DNA of 64,000 nucleotides from JBCCYM01 sp039190005 (GTDB taxonomy: Bacteria; Pseudomonadota; Gammaproteobacteria; UBA12402). Positions 1-8,592 of this stretch are shown piece after piece. Numbering within the stretch: position 1 is the first letter of the stretch; the number at the start of each line of letters is the position of its first letter. Under the pieces are notes generated by a model, which worked only from the letters and a program-made list of their open reading frames with translations, searched no databases and was not told the origin of the DNA. The position numbers and the translations under genes were made by a program. The stretch spans positions 1-64,000 of the forward strand of contig JBCCYM010000002.1 of the NCBI GenBank assembly GCA_039190005.1, given 5' to 3'.

Positions 1-567
1 ACTTTTTCCTTTGCTTACGCACATACTTCTGAAAAAGTATTATTTTCTTGGAGTGGCGTAGTGAATTTTGCTAAATCAGCACCCAATTTTTATGGCAAAC
101 TCTATATCGGTATTGCTCCAGTAAAATTATGCTCACCATATGGTGATGACCTTTGTCAGCAAACCGCCTTATTATCTGGTCCTTTTAATGCTGGAACGTA
201 TGAGATGACGGATATGGCTTTTCTATTAAAAAATGAAAATTTCAATAATCAAGTTGCTTTCCAAAAAATTAAAACTCAATTAGTGGGAAATGGAAATAGT
301 ATGAATGATATTATTGATTTTTCTGCGGATGTGATGCCAATTTCTTCATTTATAATTGATGGTAAAAACGTGGCACATTTTAAGACTGAATTATCGAATT
401 TTTCTGGTTACTTCGGCAATTCACTTATTTTGCAAACCATGATTTACAGTGATAAAAATTATATTAGCATCACTATTCATTCAAAAAATAAGAGTATAAA
501 AGATATACTAAAAGAAGGTGGTGAAGACATTCCATATACTGCCACGGCGTATGTTGATCAGCATTAA
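1..567 (+). CDS. Small exported protein of unknown function (5' end outside window)
   Basis: The reading frame is open from base 1, so the start codon lies left of the window; 188 residues are visible. The first visible residues read TFSFAYA followed by HTSEKVL, which looks like the end of a signal peptide with an A-Y-A cleavage site, so the mature protein is probably periplasmic or secreted. The GTG at 61 would remove that signal and is not favoured. The rest is rich in Asn, Phe and Ser with alternating hydrophobic residues, suggesting beta structure, and has two cysteines close together (residues around LCSPYGDDLC). I recognise no family. It lies 34 bases before a second small exported protein, so the two may form one transcript and act together. 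Confidence 0.6.
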   Translation, partial: TFSFAYAHTSEKVLFSWSGVVNFAKSAPNFYGKLYIGIAPVKLCSPYGDDLCQQTALLSGPFNAGTYEMTDMAFLLKNENFNNQVAFQKIKTQLVGNGNSMNDIIDFSADVMPISSFIIDGKNVAHFKTELSNFSGYFGNSLILQTMIYSDKNYISITIHSKNKSIKDILKEGGEDIPYTATAYVDQH

Positions 568-601
568 ATAAATTTAAAATTATGAAAAGTGGGGAGAAAT
601 T

Positions 602-1036
602 ATGATAAAAAAATATTTTTGTTTGTATTTATTGATTGCGATGTCTTTGGGAATAAGTGCAACGTTTGCAAATCACTTGGCTCAAGCCCAAGATTATGTA
701 TATGAGTCGACGGACGGTCAGGTGATTCTTACTGTCACTCAAGGTGCCAAAATGGCTTATATATCAAAGGTAAAAATTTCTTCTCTAAGAAATGATTGCA
801 CCATTGTTTTAAAACCTGGACGCAAAGAAGGACGTCTGAGATATCCAAGTGTAAATTTTGCCATATTTGGTTGGGATACTGCATCGGGTGGTGTCATATC
901 AGGTTCTATTGCTAACTCAGCTGTACCAGGTGATGGTGTGAGTGAAATTTCTTGGGAGGATTTGTCTCAGGATTCATGTGCTGTTTTACCTAGGATGGAT
1001 TTGCAGTTGAAACCAAAAAAATCAACTAATAATTGA
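602..1036 (+). CDS. Small exported protein of unknown function
   Basis: A 144-residue protein preceded by a good ribosome binding site (GTGGGGAG about 6 bases before ATG). The N-terminus has a Lys-rich start, a hydrophobic stretch (residues 5-23) and an Ala-rich region ending near AHLAQAQ, typical of a signal peptide. The mature part is about 115 residues with two widely spaced cysteines (in NDCTIVL and DSCAVLP), which could form a disulfide in the periplasm, and it ends in a Lys-rich tail. No family is recognised. Tandem arrangement with the preceding exported protein suggests a two-gene unit; function unknown. Confidence 0.6.
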   Translation: MIKKYFCLYLLIAMSLGISATFANHLAQAQDYVYESTDGQVILTVTQGAKMAYISKVKISSLRNDCTIVLKPGRKEGRLRYPSVNFAIFGWDTASGGVISGSIANSAVPGDGVSEISWEDLSQDSCAVLPRMDLQLKPKKSTNN

Positions 1037-1092
1037 TTTTACTATCAAACCAGTAGTACGCTACTTGTATTTGTCATAAAAGTAGTAATGGT

Positions 1093-1962
1093 GTGAAACT
1101 GGAAGAAAAGAATACAGGTGTTTTGTATATTGTCGCAACACCCATCGGTAATTTGAGTGATATCAGCGAGCGAGCGATTATAACACTTAAAGACGTTGAT
1201 TTGATTGTGGCTGAGGATACACGTCATAGCAAGCCAATGCTTGATAAACTTGGCGTTAGTGCCGCGTTGCTGTCTTATCATCGGTTTAATGAGGCGGCTC
1301 GATGTGATGAACTTATCAAGCGATTGCTTAACGGCCAATCAATCGCGCTTATTTCCGATGCCGGTACGCCATTAATCAGTGATCCAGGTTATCGTCTGGT
1401 TCGGGCGGCACATCATCATCATATTGCCGTCTCCCCGATTCCTGGCGCTTGCGCGGCTGTGGCGGCTTTGAGTGTTTGCGGCTTTGATAGCGAACATTTT
1501 TATTTTGCCGGCTTTTTGGCGGCAAAATCAGTGGCGCGTTGTCAACAGTTACAACAGCTTAAATCAATACCGGCTATGTTGATTTTTTATGAAAGTCCAC
1601 ATCGTATTTTGGCGACGTTACAAGACATGGCAAAAATATTGGGTAGTCATCGTCAGGCGCTTATCGCGCGAGAAATCACTAAACGCTATGAAGATATTCA
1701 GCGTGATCGTTTGACGGGATTAATCACATGGTTGCAACAGGATGACAATCATCAGCGTGGAGAATTTGTAATCATCATTGACGCGCCAGAGTTCAGTCAG
1801 CAGCAGCGTAAAGTATCAGAAAAGTCTCAACAAACATTAGAAATATTACTAGAGGAACTTCCGCTTAAACAAGCGGTTGAGCTTGCCGCCAAACTATCTG
1901 ACGCTAAAAAGAACGACTTATATCAGCTGGCACTTGAGATGAAAAATAAATCTTATCCTTAG
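1093..1962 (+). CDS. rsmI: 16S rRNA (cytidine1402-2'-O)-methyltransferase RsmI
   Basis: A 289-residue member of the tetrapyrrole-methylase-fold family. RsmI methylates the 2'-OH of C1402 in 16S rRNA, in the ribosomal P site, using S-adenosylmethionine. The hallmark N-terminal strand and glycine loop YIVATPIGNLSDI is at residues 11-23. It is followed by AEDTRHS, ISDAGTPLISDPG and the proline-rich IPGACAAVAAL segment, then FYESPHRI and the EITKRYE region, all typical of RsmI. Length is normal for the family. The start is a GTG with no strong ribosome binding site, but the conserved motif begins ten residues later, so no other start fits. It sits between genes for exported proteins; in many gammaproteobacteria it neighbours the LpoA/YraN genes, which are not seen here. 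Confidence 0.93.
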   Translation: MKLEEKNTGVLYIVATPIGNLSDISERAIITLKDVDLIVAEDTRHSKPMLDKLGVSAALLSYHRFNEAARCDELIKRLLNGQSIALISDAGTPLISDPGYRLVRAAHHHHIAVSPIPGACAAVAALSVCGFDSEHFYFAGFLAAKSVARCQQLQQLKSIPAMLIFYESPHRILATLQDMAKILGSHRQALIAREITKRYEDIQRDRLTGLITWLQQDDNHQRGEFVIIIDAPEFSQQQRKVSEKSQQTLEILLEELPLKQAVELAAKLSDAKKNDLYQLALEMKNKSYP

Positions 1963-1964
1963 CA

Positions 1965-1994
1965 TTGGTTTTGTTAGATTATACATGTTATAAT
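1965..1994 (+). promoter_or_regulatory. Sigma70-like promoter for the exported beta-helix-like gene
   Basis: A perfect -10 box TATAAT (1989-1994) lies 18 bases after TTGGTT (1965-1970). It falls just past the rsmI stop codon and about 38 bases before the ATG of the next gene, which also has an AGGAAG ribosome binding site. This suggests that gene is transcribed separately from rsmI. Confidence 0.5.
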
Positions 1995-2031
1995 TCTCTC
2001 AATTATAAAAGAAACAATAGGAAGAATAAAT

Positions 2032-3459
2032 ATGAACGAAAAAATTATTTCTTGTCTTATTGCCTTATCTGTCATGGCAAGTTTTTCCAACAGTCAAGCC
2101 GCATCTAATTCTTCGCAGTCGGGAAATTATATTGTTGTGAATTCCGCGCAACAATTAATCGACCATATAGATAGAAGGTTTAGTGACTGCCAACCTGGTA
2201 TTCATATTGTGTTTGATGATGCCATCACATTAACCGCTAATGACCTTGCTTCCTATCCTATTGAGCTTTGTCCGAACCTTACTTTGAGTGGCAAAGGCGA
2301 GTATAGTCAACTTACTTTTGATGACTCTGGGTTGCCGCAGGGAATGACGCTATTTGAGGTTGATCAAAATGATGTCATTGAGAATATGACAATTAATGTC
2401 CCGTCTGATTATAATGTGATTGCCATTGGTAATGCGCCTAATGACGCGAGTGAAACCTTAGGTTATTTAAAAGTGGAGAATGTTACCAGTAATAATGGCT
2501 TATTAAAATTCCTTATCAATAATGGTGGCAATACGGGTACTTTTGAAGGGGAATTTGTCGATAATACCATTAATCTTGGTATGCAGGTTACTGCACTTGA
2601 TATGGTTGCGGGTATTGAGGTAACAACTGATAATCATCAAACGGCTTATATTGACAGTATTTCGAATAATAAAATTAGTACTAATGGAGAAGATGAGCCA
2701 GGGATTTTTATTCGTGCGTTAGATGGTGGCAAAATTATCTTTTCTAAGAAAGATAAACAGGCTGGAGCGATTGATTTTAATACTATTACATCTTCATCAT
2801 TTGGTATATATAATTTTACTTCTGGAGGCATTATTGAATATGGTGGTGGGATGAATAATAATTTGATTAACAGCGGTGGTGCTGAGGCCGCCGGTATTGA
2901 AAACTACGCGGAAAACAATGGTAGTCAAATTATTATTAAAGATGGTATGTCATCAAATCGTATTATTTCATTAGGTGGTATTTATAGCCCTGGTATTATA
3001 AATAGAGCGGGAGAGTATGATAATGGCAGAGATTCTGTAAAAAGCAGTGATTTATCTAATACTGCACTAAGACCTAAGATAATAATTAGTGGTAATTTTA
3101 CTAATAATCAAGTTGAAACTGCTGAATTTACTGATCCAGCTGATACAGAAAATAGCAATTTCTTAAATCAGGCATTTAGTGGTGGTATGATTGATTTAAG
3201 TAGAGCGCATATTTTTGACAATACAGCTACAGAAGAAATAAGCTATTATTATGATACTTCAGGACAATTAGTGCCTGATACAGATGGTAATCCTGAATTC
3301 TCAAATGAAGCTGGTAGTAATAGTGTGATAAAAATTGGCTATGGTAGTGCTAAAAAAAATGATCATTATTTGAGGAAGCACAATAACTTTGTTCCACCTG
3401 AAAATGCAATTTCTAATTTTGTTCCAGTAGTTTCTTCTGGTGAGGGTAGCATAAAGTAG
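2032..3459 (+). CDS. Exported protein, probable right-handed beta-helix
   Basis: A 475-residue protein with a clear signal peptide (MNEKIISCLIALSVMASFSNSQAA, cleaved after about residue 24) and a good ribosome binding site. The body is rich in Gly, Asn, Ile and Ser. Around residues 212-335 it shows four loosely repeated coils of about 30-35 residues, each with an N-x-I-(S/T/N) step, then G-I-x-N/R, then a G-G-x-I-I turn, near residues 212, 248, 275 and 308. This pattern is typical of parallel beta-helix passengers (pectate-lyase or autotransporter type). There is no C-terminal beta-barrel, so it is not a complete autotransporter. It ends in a Ser/Gly tail without a hydrophobic anchor. The exact function is unknown; adhesin-like or surface roles are guesses. 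The second half is more AT-rich than neighbouring genes. Confidence 0.6.
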   Translation: MNEKIISCLIALSVMASFSNSQAASNSSQSGNYIVVNSAQQLIDHIDRRFSDCQPGIHIVFDDAITLTANDLASYPIELCPNLTLSGKGEYSQLTFDDSGLPQGMTLFEVDQNDVIENMTINVPSDYNVIAIGNAPNDASETLGYLKVENVTSNNGLLKFLINNGGNTGTFEGEFVDNTINLGMQVTALDMVAGIEVTTDNHQTAYIDSISNNKISTNGEDEPGIFIRALDGGKIIFSKKDKQAGAIDFNTITSSSFGIYNFTSGGIIEYGGGMNNNLINSGGAEAAGIENYAENNGSQIIIKDGMSSNRIISLGGIYSPGIINRAGEYDNGRDSVKSSDLSNTALRPKIIISGNFTNNQVETAEFTDPADTENSNFLNQAFSGGMIDLSRAHIFDNTATEEISYYYDTSGQLVPDTDGNPEFSNEAGSNSVIKIGYGSAKKNDHYLRKHNNFVPPENAISNFVPVVSSGEGSIK

Positions 3460-3475
3460 AATTATCCTACTCATT

Positions 3476-6043
3476 TCATTTACTCAAACTTTTAACAAAA
3501 ATCCACTGACCGTCTACCAATGCTTTCAGACTTGGGTTTTTATTGATGATTGTATCAATTTTATCCGCTTCAGCGTCAACTAAGACAAAAAGTCTTTGCG
3601 GTTGATGGACGCGTTGATCTTGATAAAAAAGACTTTGATGCGGTAAGCCATATTTTAAATCACTTTGATTGCCTTCCATCACGCCCATATTAGACAGCAC
3701 ATTATGGAGCGCTTTGTTGCCAGCACTATAGTGTTCAGGACTGACGGATGAAAAGTAATACTGGCTGTTAATCCAGTGCGCGACAACAACCGGTCCTAAA
3801 AAAATAGATGCTAACAAACTGCCGTCAGGATCTTTTTCACTGATATAAGAATGAAGAAAAACACGCCGTTCTAAATTTAAGTCTTGAGTCAATTGACGTT
3901 TTCCAATAATAAACGCGGCGTTATTGGCTAAACCCCATTCAGGCACAAGTTCGGCCCAGTGTGAAGATCGGCGAATGGTATTTGCGTCGCCTGGTAGGGT
4001 GGCTAAGCGTTCTTTTTGTAAACAGCTGCCGGCTTTTATGGCATCTTGCTTAATGACCTTGAGATGTGTTATCTGTTTTTGGCTAAATGTTTTTGTGTCG
4101 GTATACCAGTGGATTTTGTCAGTAGTGGTATTATGGCAGGCGGCTATAAACAAGGTGTTTCGCGGGATGTGAATGTTTTGATTTGCCAATGCCGCGCGAA
4201 CGTTTGCATTGTTTAATAATTGACAAGCAATAACGGCATTACTCATGCCACTGTTGCCGCCACAGGCGCCGCAATCTAAGGCGGCTTGATAAGGATTGTT
4301 GTCACTGCTGGCGGTGTGACCGCAAATCATGACAAACTCAGCAAAATTATCAGTCAATCCAATGCCTTTAAGTAAATTTTTTGCCAGCATGGTCATGGTA
4401 TCTGTGTCAGCGTTTTTTAATTCAAATTCGGGGGTGTTATCATCCGTGGATGGATTGTTTTTCTCTGAGGCGAAACATATCTGCTTCATCCAGTGTAGCA
4501 AATTATTCCCATAGTTTTTGAGTGTTAGGGTTAAGGTAAACCAAAGTCCGGCGATTTCATAAAGCGCGAAAGGCGCGAGCATGGATTTTTTGCTCAGATG
4601 AATTGATGTTGATAAACCGGTGGCTGTTTTTTTACAAAGCGACTGAGGTGCTTCTAACATTTCTACCAATAAGGAGGGTTCAATTAATGCCGGACATTGG
4701 CAGGTTTTTTTCTCTTGCGTTTGGTCATGGAGTTGATAAGCCATGCCAAAAAAGCCGGCGAAGCCAAAGGTTTCATAGGGGCCGACGCGTTCTAAATGTC
4801 GTCGAAAACCTTCGCTGCGCACATCAATGCAAAATACCCATTGCGCTTTTGGTGAATAGTCAAGTTGTTCGCTGCTATTGGTGTTTTCTTTTTCCCGCGA
4901 CAGCGCGTATTTTTGTCGCGATAGTGATTGGTATAAAGGCGTTTGATAACTTAATTCATAAGCGCGATGCCAAAGCCAGTTAAACTCATTCAATGACAAT
5001 ACGGTTTGTTTGACCCAGTCTTTCATAGCGCGCGTTTTATCGCAATTTTTTTCCTCGCTGATGCCATCGACATATTGTAACCAGTTGTCTTGTATGGTTT
5101 GATCGTCGTCAGTCCGATCGTTTTCTTCATAGACAGGTTCAAATGTTGTCAGCAATTTTTGCTTGTCTTGGCGCCAAAATACTTCATAAGCCAGCCACAT
5201 GGCAATAATTTCGCTAGGTTCCGCGTGTTTGTTCACATAGGGATTATTTGGATAGCGCTGCTGCCATTTGATATAACCCAACCAACCTTTCAGTTGCCAG
5301 GCAATTTCAAAAAGATATTGTTGCACGGCATTTTCAGGTACAGCTAATTGTGCCAGTAAGGTGATAATGATGGTTTCAATTTGATCGCCAACCAGATAGT
5401 CTTCCAAGAAAGATTGCCATTTAACATTTTTATGCGCTAACAGTGTGTGCCAGAAATGATAAAACGGATATTTCTTTTTTTGATTTTGCGCTAAATCCGC
5501 CATCCATTTTTTTTGAAAATCAGTCGGGTTAAAATAGGCGGACAAGTAATTTAGACACTCACTTTGTATGGTATCGATGGCACTGTCGTAACCGTAATCG
5601 CGAATCTGATAGGAAAATAAAATTTTTTGTTTGGCTGTATTGGCAATGTCTTTATCGTCAATGTCATCCGCCAAGCGTTGTTGATAATCATTGTCTATCA
5701 TAAAACCATGTAATACGTCTTGAAATAAATCGCTCTCACAAGTATCTGCCGAATTTTTACAACGTTCCTTAAAACAGCGCAAATAAAACTCGTTAATGCT
5801 TTGCTGTATGGCCATATCGGTGATATTACCTTGCTGATAGTAGTGCCAATACTCCGATAGTGGCAGGGTGGTTTGGATATTGGCAAGTTCTTGTAATGTT
5901 TTAGCGCGCTCTTCGAGTGGCTGATCGGTGAGATCCCAAAGTGGATTCGTCGCGATAAATTGTTGTAATGGCCAGACCACCGGCAGGTAGTTTAATGCTT
6001 GTTGGATGGCGGAGGAAACTAAATTTTCAGTGATTGTTGACAT
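3476..6043 (-). CDS. dabA: DabA, zinc-dependent subunit of the DAB inorganic-carbon accumulation complex (DUF2309)
   Basis: An 855-residue DUF2309 protein. DabA is a beta-carbonic-anhydrase-like cytoplasmic subunit that works with membrane subunit DabB, using the ion gradient to turn CO2 into trapped bicarbonate. The putative zinc ligands are all present: C405 and D407 in FCIDVRSEGFRRH, H576 in CGHTASSDNNPY and C591 in DCGACGGNSG. Their spacing (169 then 15 residues) is almost the same as in the characterised Halothiobacillus protein, as I recall it. The N-terminal region (QFIATNPLWDL) is also family-typical. The ATG lies three bases after the dabB stop codon, so the two are surely co-transcribed. 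Length is normal. No RuBisCO or carboxysome genes are visible nearby. Confidence 0.92.
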   Translation of the reverse strand: MSTITENLVSSAIQQALNYLPVVWPLQQFIATNPLWDLTDQPLEERAKTLQELANIQTTLPLSEYWHYYQQGNITDMAIQQSINEFYLRCFKERCKNSADTCESDLFQDVLHGFMIDNDYQQRLADDIDDKDIANTAKQKILFSYQIRDYGYDSAIDTIQSECLNYLSAYFNPTDFQKKWMADLAQNQKKKYPFYHFWHTLLAHKNVKWQSFLEDYLVGDQIETIIITLLAQLAVPENAVQQYLFEIAWQLKGWLGYIKWQQRYPNNPYVNKHAEPSEIIAMWLAYEVFWRQDKQKLLTTFEPVYEENDRTDDDQTIQDNWLQYVDGISEEKNCDKTRAMKDWVKQTVLSLNEFNWLWHRAYELSYQTPLYQSLSRQKYALSREKENTNSSEQLDYSPKAQWVFCIDVRSEGFRRHLERVGPYETFGFAGFFGMAYQLHDQTQEKKTCQCPALIEPSLLVEMLEAPQSLCKKTATGLSTSIHLSKKSMLAPFALYEIAGLWFTLTLTLKNYGNNLLHWMKQICFASEKNNPSTDDNTPEFELKNADTDTMTMLAKNLLKGIGLTDNFAEFVMICGHTASSDNNPYQAALDCGACGGNSGMSNAVIACQLLNNANVRAALANQNIHIPRNTLFIAACHNTTTDKIHWYTDTKTFSQKQITHLKVIKQDAIKAGSCLQKERLATLPGDANTIRRSSHWAELVPEWGLANNAAFIIGKRQLTQDLNLERRVFLHSYISEKDPDGSLLASIFLGPVVVAHWINSQYYFSSVSPEHYSAGNKALHNVLSNMGVMEGNQSDLKYGLPHQSLFYQDQRVHQPQRLFVLVDAEADKIDTIINKNPSLKALVDGQWIFVKSLSK

Positions 6044-6046
6044 GTA

Positions 6047-8317
6047 TTAAGCGCCTGTAATTGTCGATATAATCCGCGTGAGCGGTGCCGGATGGATGCC
6101 ATTAAAAAGATTTAAGCCGATAATCAACACGCACACGCCATGTAGCCAGGGACTCACGATCGTCCTGTTTTGCTTAATCGTGGCTGGGTTGAAAAAGTGA
6201 ATCTGTAAAGCGTGTAGCACGGCCAAAGCTAATAATACCATGCCGGTGCCAAAAATTGCCGCCCAAATAACATGAAGTTGTATCAGACTATACAGTAAAT
6301 AAAGTTCGCTGACAAAACTCGCGGTTCCTGGAATACCGATAAGTAACATAAGAAAAGTACCCATATAAAAGTGAGACCAAGGTAATCGATTTTGCCGCAG
6401 AGCGATGCTTGTGTGGGCTTGGTAGCGTTTTAAAAGTAATAGTAAAAATCCAAGCATAATCAGCAAGCTGTTAACACACTGAAAACTGCCAATGACACTG
6501 ATGTCGCGGTTGCCGGTCATGAAAGCGATTGTTGTTATGAGTAATGCCGATAAGAGTAGTGTCATTGCTAATTGCGGTAAGGTGTGCACGCGGTTAGCGA
6601 TGAGTAATATGAGCAGCAATAAAATTAGATTAACACTTAAAAGTGTTAGGCTTCGCGGAAAAATATCATGACGCATTGCCAGCAGAATGGCAATAACACT
6701 GATAATTAAATAGATAAATAGAAGCAGTAAAATGCTTCGTCGCCAACCGACATGTAATCGCTGGAATACCCGCAATAATCTATCGCCCCAAAGGCGAATC
6801 GGGTTGATTAAATACTGGCGATAGTTTTTTTCAACATTGCCTTTGTAAAAGCCGAACAGGTAGAGCTTGTAGATTAAGTTTCTTTTGAGATGAGATGGCG
6901 GTAATAGTTTAAAGAGAAAACCTAGTAAGATAATAATCAAAAGACTGGCGCCAACTATCCAACCTAACAGAGGTAAACGGTGTTCGGCAATACTGTGACT
7001 GAGCAGGATATTAAAATGCTTCAGTACAATTAAGTAAATTAAGAAAATGGCGATGATTGTAAGTGTAAGCAGACATTTTACGCTAAGCTTTCTTGCCTGA
7101 AGTAATCCAGTTTTTATTAATTGGACTAAGCTGATGGCAATAAATAACCACAATAAAGGATTTAAATAAACGCCATGATTATTAAATGAGAAATAATAAA
7201 CTCCTATTCCAGTTAAGAGTATTGTCAGTAATATACTGATGATCCACGCGGCATAGTGATAGGTTTGTTTTTGCTGGTGGTTTGTTATTTGATTAGCTTG
7301 TTTGAGTGTGCTTCCTGATGATAAAAACAAACTTGCTTTGAAAAAACCATGGACGATCAAATGAAAAACCGCCGAGGCGAAACAGCCTAAACCACATTGC
7401 ATGAGCATGTAACCCATTTGTCCCATCGTTGAATAGGCTAACTGTTTTTTGACATCGGATTGGTTGCGCATAAAGAAATTGCCAAGCAGCGCGGTGCTTA
7501 AACCGACTACAAAAATAAAAAACAACAAATAGGTAAAATGATCATATAAAGGACTTAATCGCGCCAACAAGAACCCGCCGGCATTGATAACACCGGCGTG
7601 CATTAAAGCTGATACCGGTGTGGGCGCTTCCATGGTGTCAATTAACCAGATATGAAACGGAAATTGCGCTGATTTCGTCATAATAGCGATAAAGACTAAT
7701 ATCAGAATAACAGGATTAAAGTTCGCGCCCTGGGCGAACAATAGCGTAAATTCTGTATTCCCATACTGATAGAGCGTGATGACAACAGCCAGCAAAAAGC
7801 AAATGTCGCCAACACGATTGATCATGAATTTTTTTTTGGCGGCTTTGTTTGCCCTAACATCATAATGGTAATGGTTGAGTAGTAGATACAAGCTTAAACC
7901 AATGAATTGCCAAGCAATAAAAGCCGTGAATAAACTGCCACTCATCGTCAATAGCAGCACCGAAAACGTGAGTAAGGATAATTGCCCCATAAATCGTTTT
8001 TGATTTAAATCTGAGCGTAAATATCTTGCCGCGTAACTATGGATGACCAGGCTGATAAAACTGACTAAACACATCATCACCCAAGTGAGGGCGTTGTAGT
8101 ATAAACTGATGGTTAAATGGTGATGGGCGACAACTGCTATCTGCCAATGAAAAGAAGAGGGCATGGCCATAAGCGCGGGTGACGTCAGGGCGATTAAAAA
8201 GACAAACAGTGTGCTGATTTGTGAGATAATGCTTGTTTCTTGCCGATGAAAGCAATATTCGTAAGAAAAGCTTATTGCTGAGATGATGCACAACAATAAA
8301 ATTATGACCATTATCAT
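6047..8317 (-). CDS. dabB: DabB, NuoL/MrpA-like membrane subunit of the DAB complex
   Basis: A 756-residue polytopic protein of the proton-conducting NuoL/NuoM/MrpA family. Upstream of dabA with a three-base gap, it is the membrane half of the inorganic-carbon pump. Residues about 60-340 form the antiporter-like core. TKSAQFPFHIW carries K215 and H222, and APTPVSALMHAG carries H240, matching essential residues of NuoL. At the position of the conserved NuoL glutamate in WEGVG, this protein reads WQFIG (Q137). The C-terminal half (about 350-756) adds many further hydrophobic segments, making it longer than the roughly 500-550 residue DabB I know. A plain complex I subunit is excluded by the dabA partner and by the absence of other nuo genes. 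Confidence 0.85.
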   Translation of the reverse strand: MIMVIILLLCIISAISFSYEYCFHRQETSIISQISTLFVFLIALTSPALMAMPSSFHWQIAVVAHHHLTISLYYNALTWVMMCLVSFISLVIHSYAARYLRSDLNQKRFMGQLSLLTFSVLLLTMSGSLFTAFIAWQFIGLSLYLLLNHYHYDVRANKAAKKKFMINRVGDICFLLAVVITLYQYGNTEFTLLFAQGANFNPVILILVFIAIMTKSAQFPFHIWLIDTMEAPTPVSALMHAGVINAGGFLLARLSPLYDHFTYLLFFIFVVGLSTALLGNFFMRNQSDVKKQLAYSTMGQMGYMLMQCGLGCFASAVFHLIVHGFFKASLFLSSGSTLKQANQITNHQQKQTYHYAAWIISILLTILLTGIGVYYFSFNNHGVYLNPLLWLFIAISLVQLIKTGLLQARKLSVKCLLTLTIIAIFLIYLIVLKHFNILLSHSIAEHRLPLLGWIVGASLLIIILLGFLFKLLPPSHLKRNLIYKLYLFGFYKGNVEKNYRQYLINPIRLWGDRLLRVFQRLHVGWRRSILLLLFIYLIISVIAILLAMRHDIFPRSLTLLSVNLILLLLILLIANRVHTLPQLAMTLLLSALLITTIAFMTGNRDISVIGSFQCVNSLLIMLGFLLLLLKRYQAHTSIALRQNRLPWSHFYMGTFLMLLIGIPGTASFVSELYLLYSLIQLHVIWAAIFGTGMVLLALAVLHALQIHFFNPATIKQNRTIVSPWLHGVCVLIIGLNLFNGIHPAPLTRIISTITGA

Positions 8318-8358
8318 TTTGTCGCCTGACTAGTTTTATAGTTCATTCATAATTTATC

Positions 8359-8514
8359 GGACTGTTGAAATCTGAATTATTTTACTATTTCAAGCAGCGC
8401 CATTATTAAAATAATTGGGCTTGAAATAACTGGATTCTACCCTGAGCCTGTCAAAGGGTGGTCCCTGAGCCCGTCGAAGGGGCGCGGGAACGACGGGCTT
8501 GTCAGATTTCAACA
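8359..8514. repeat. Dispersed repeat cluster 1, between dabB and its divergent regulator
   Basis: At 8440-8500 lie two copies of the CCCTGAGCC(T/C)GTC(A/G)AAGGG unit. They are bracketed by an inverted repeat: GGACTGTTGAAATCTG at 8359-8374, and TCAGATTTCAACA at 8502-8514. The same 16-base flank recurs, inverted, at 28222-28237 beside another cluster, so it is probably part of the mobile or amplifying unit. The element occupies the shared upstream region of dabB and the LysR gene, where promoters and operators are expected. Confidence 0.7.
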
Positions 8515-8592
8515 AAATTGACAGTATTTTTACACAAGTGTATTATTTGTAAAAATTTATATTTTTATCATTAAACATCATTTTAAAATGAT

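Noticed and set aside
6047..8317. DabB as NuoL of respiratory complex I
   Set aside because: No other nuo genes are adjacent, dabA follows by three bases, and the conserved Glu is replaced.
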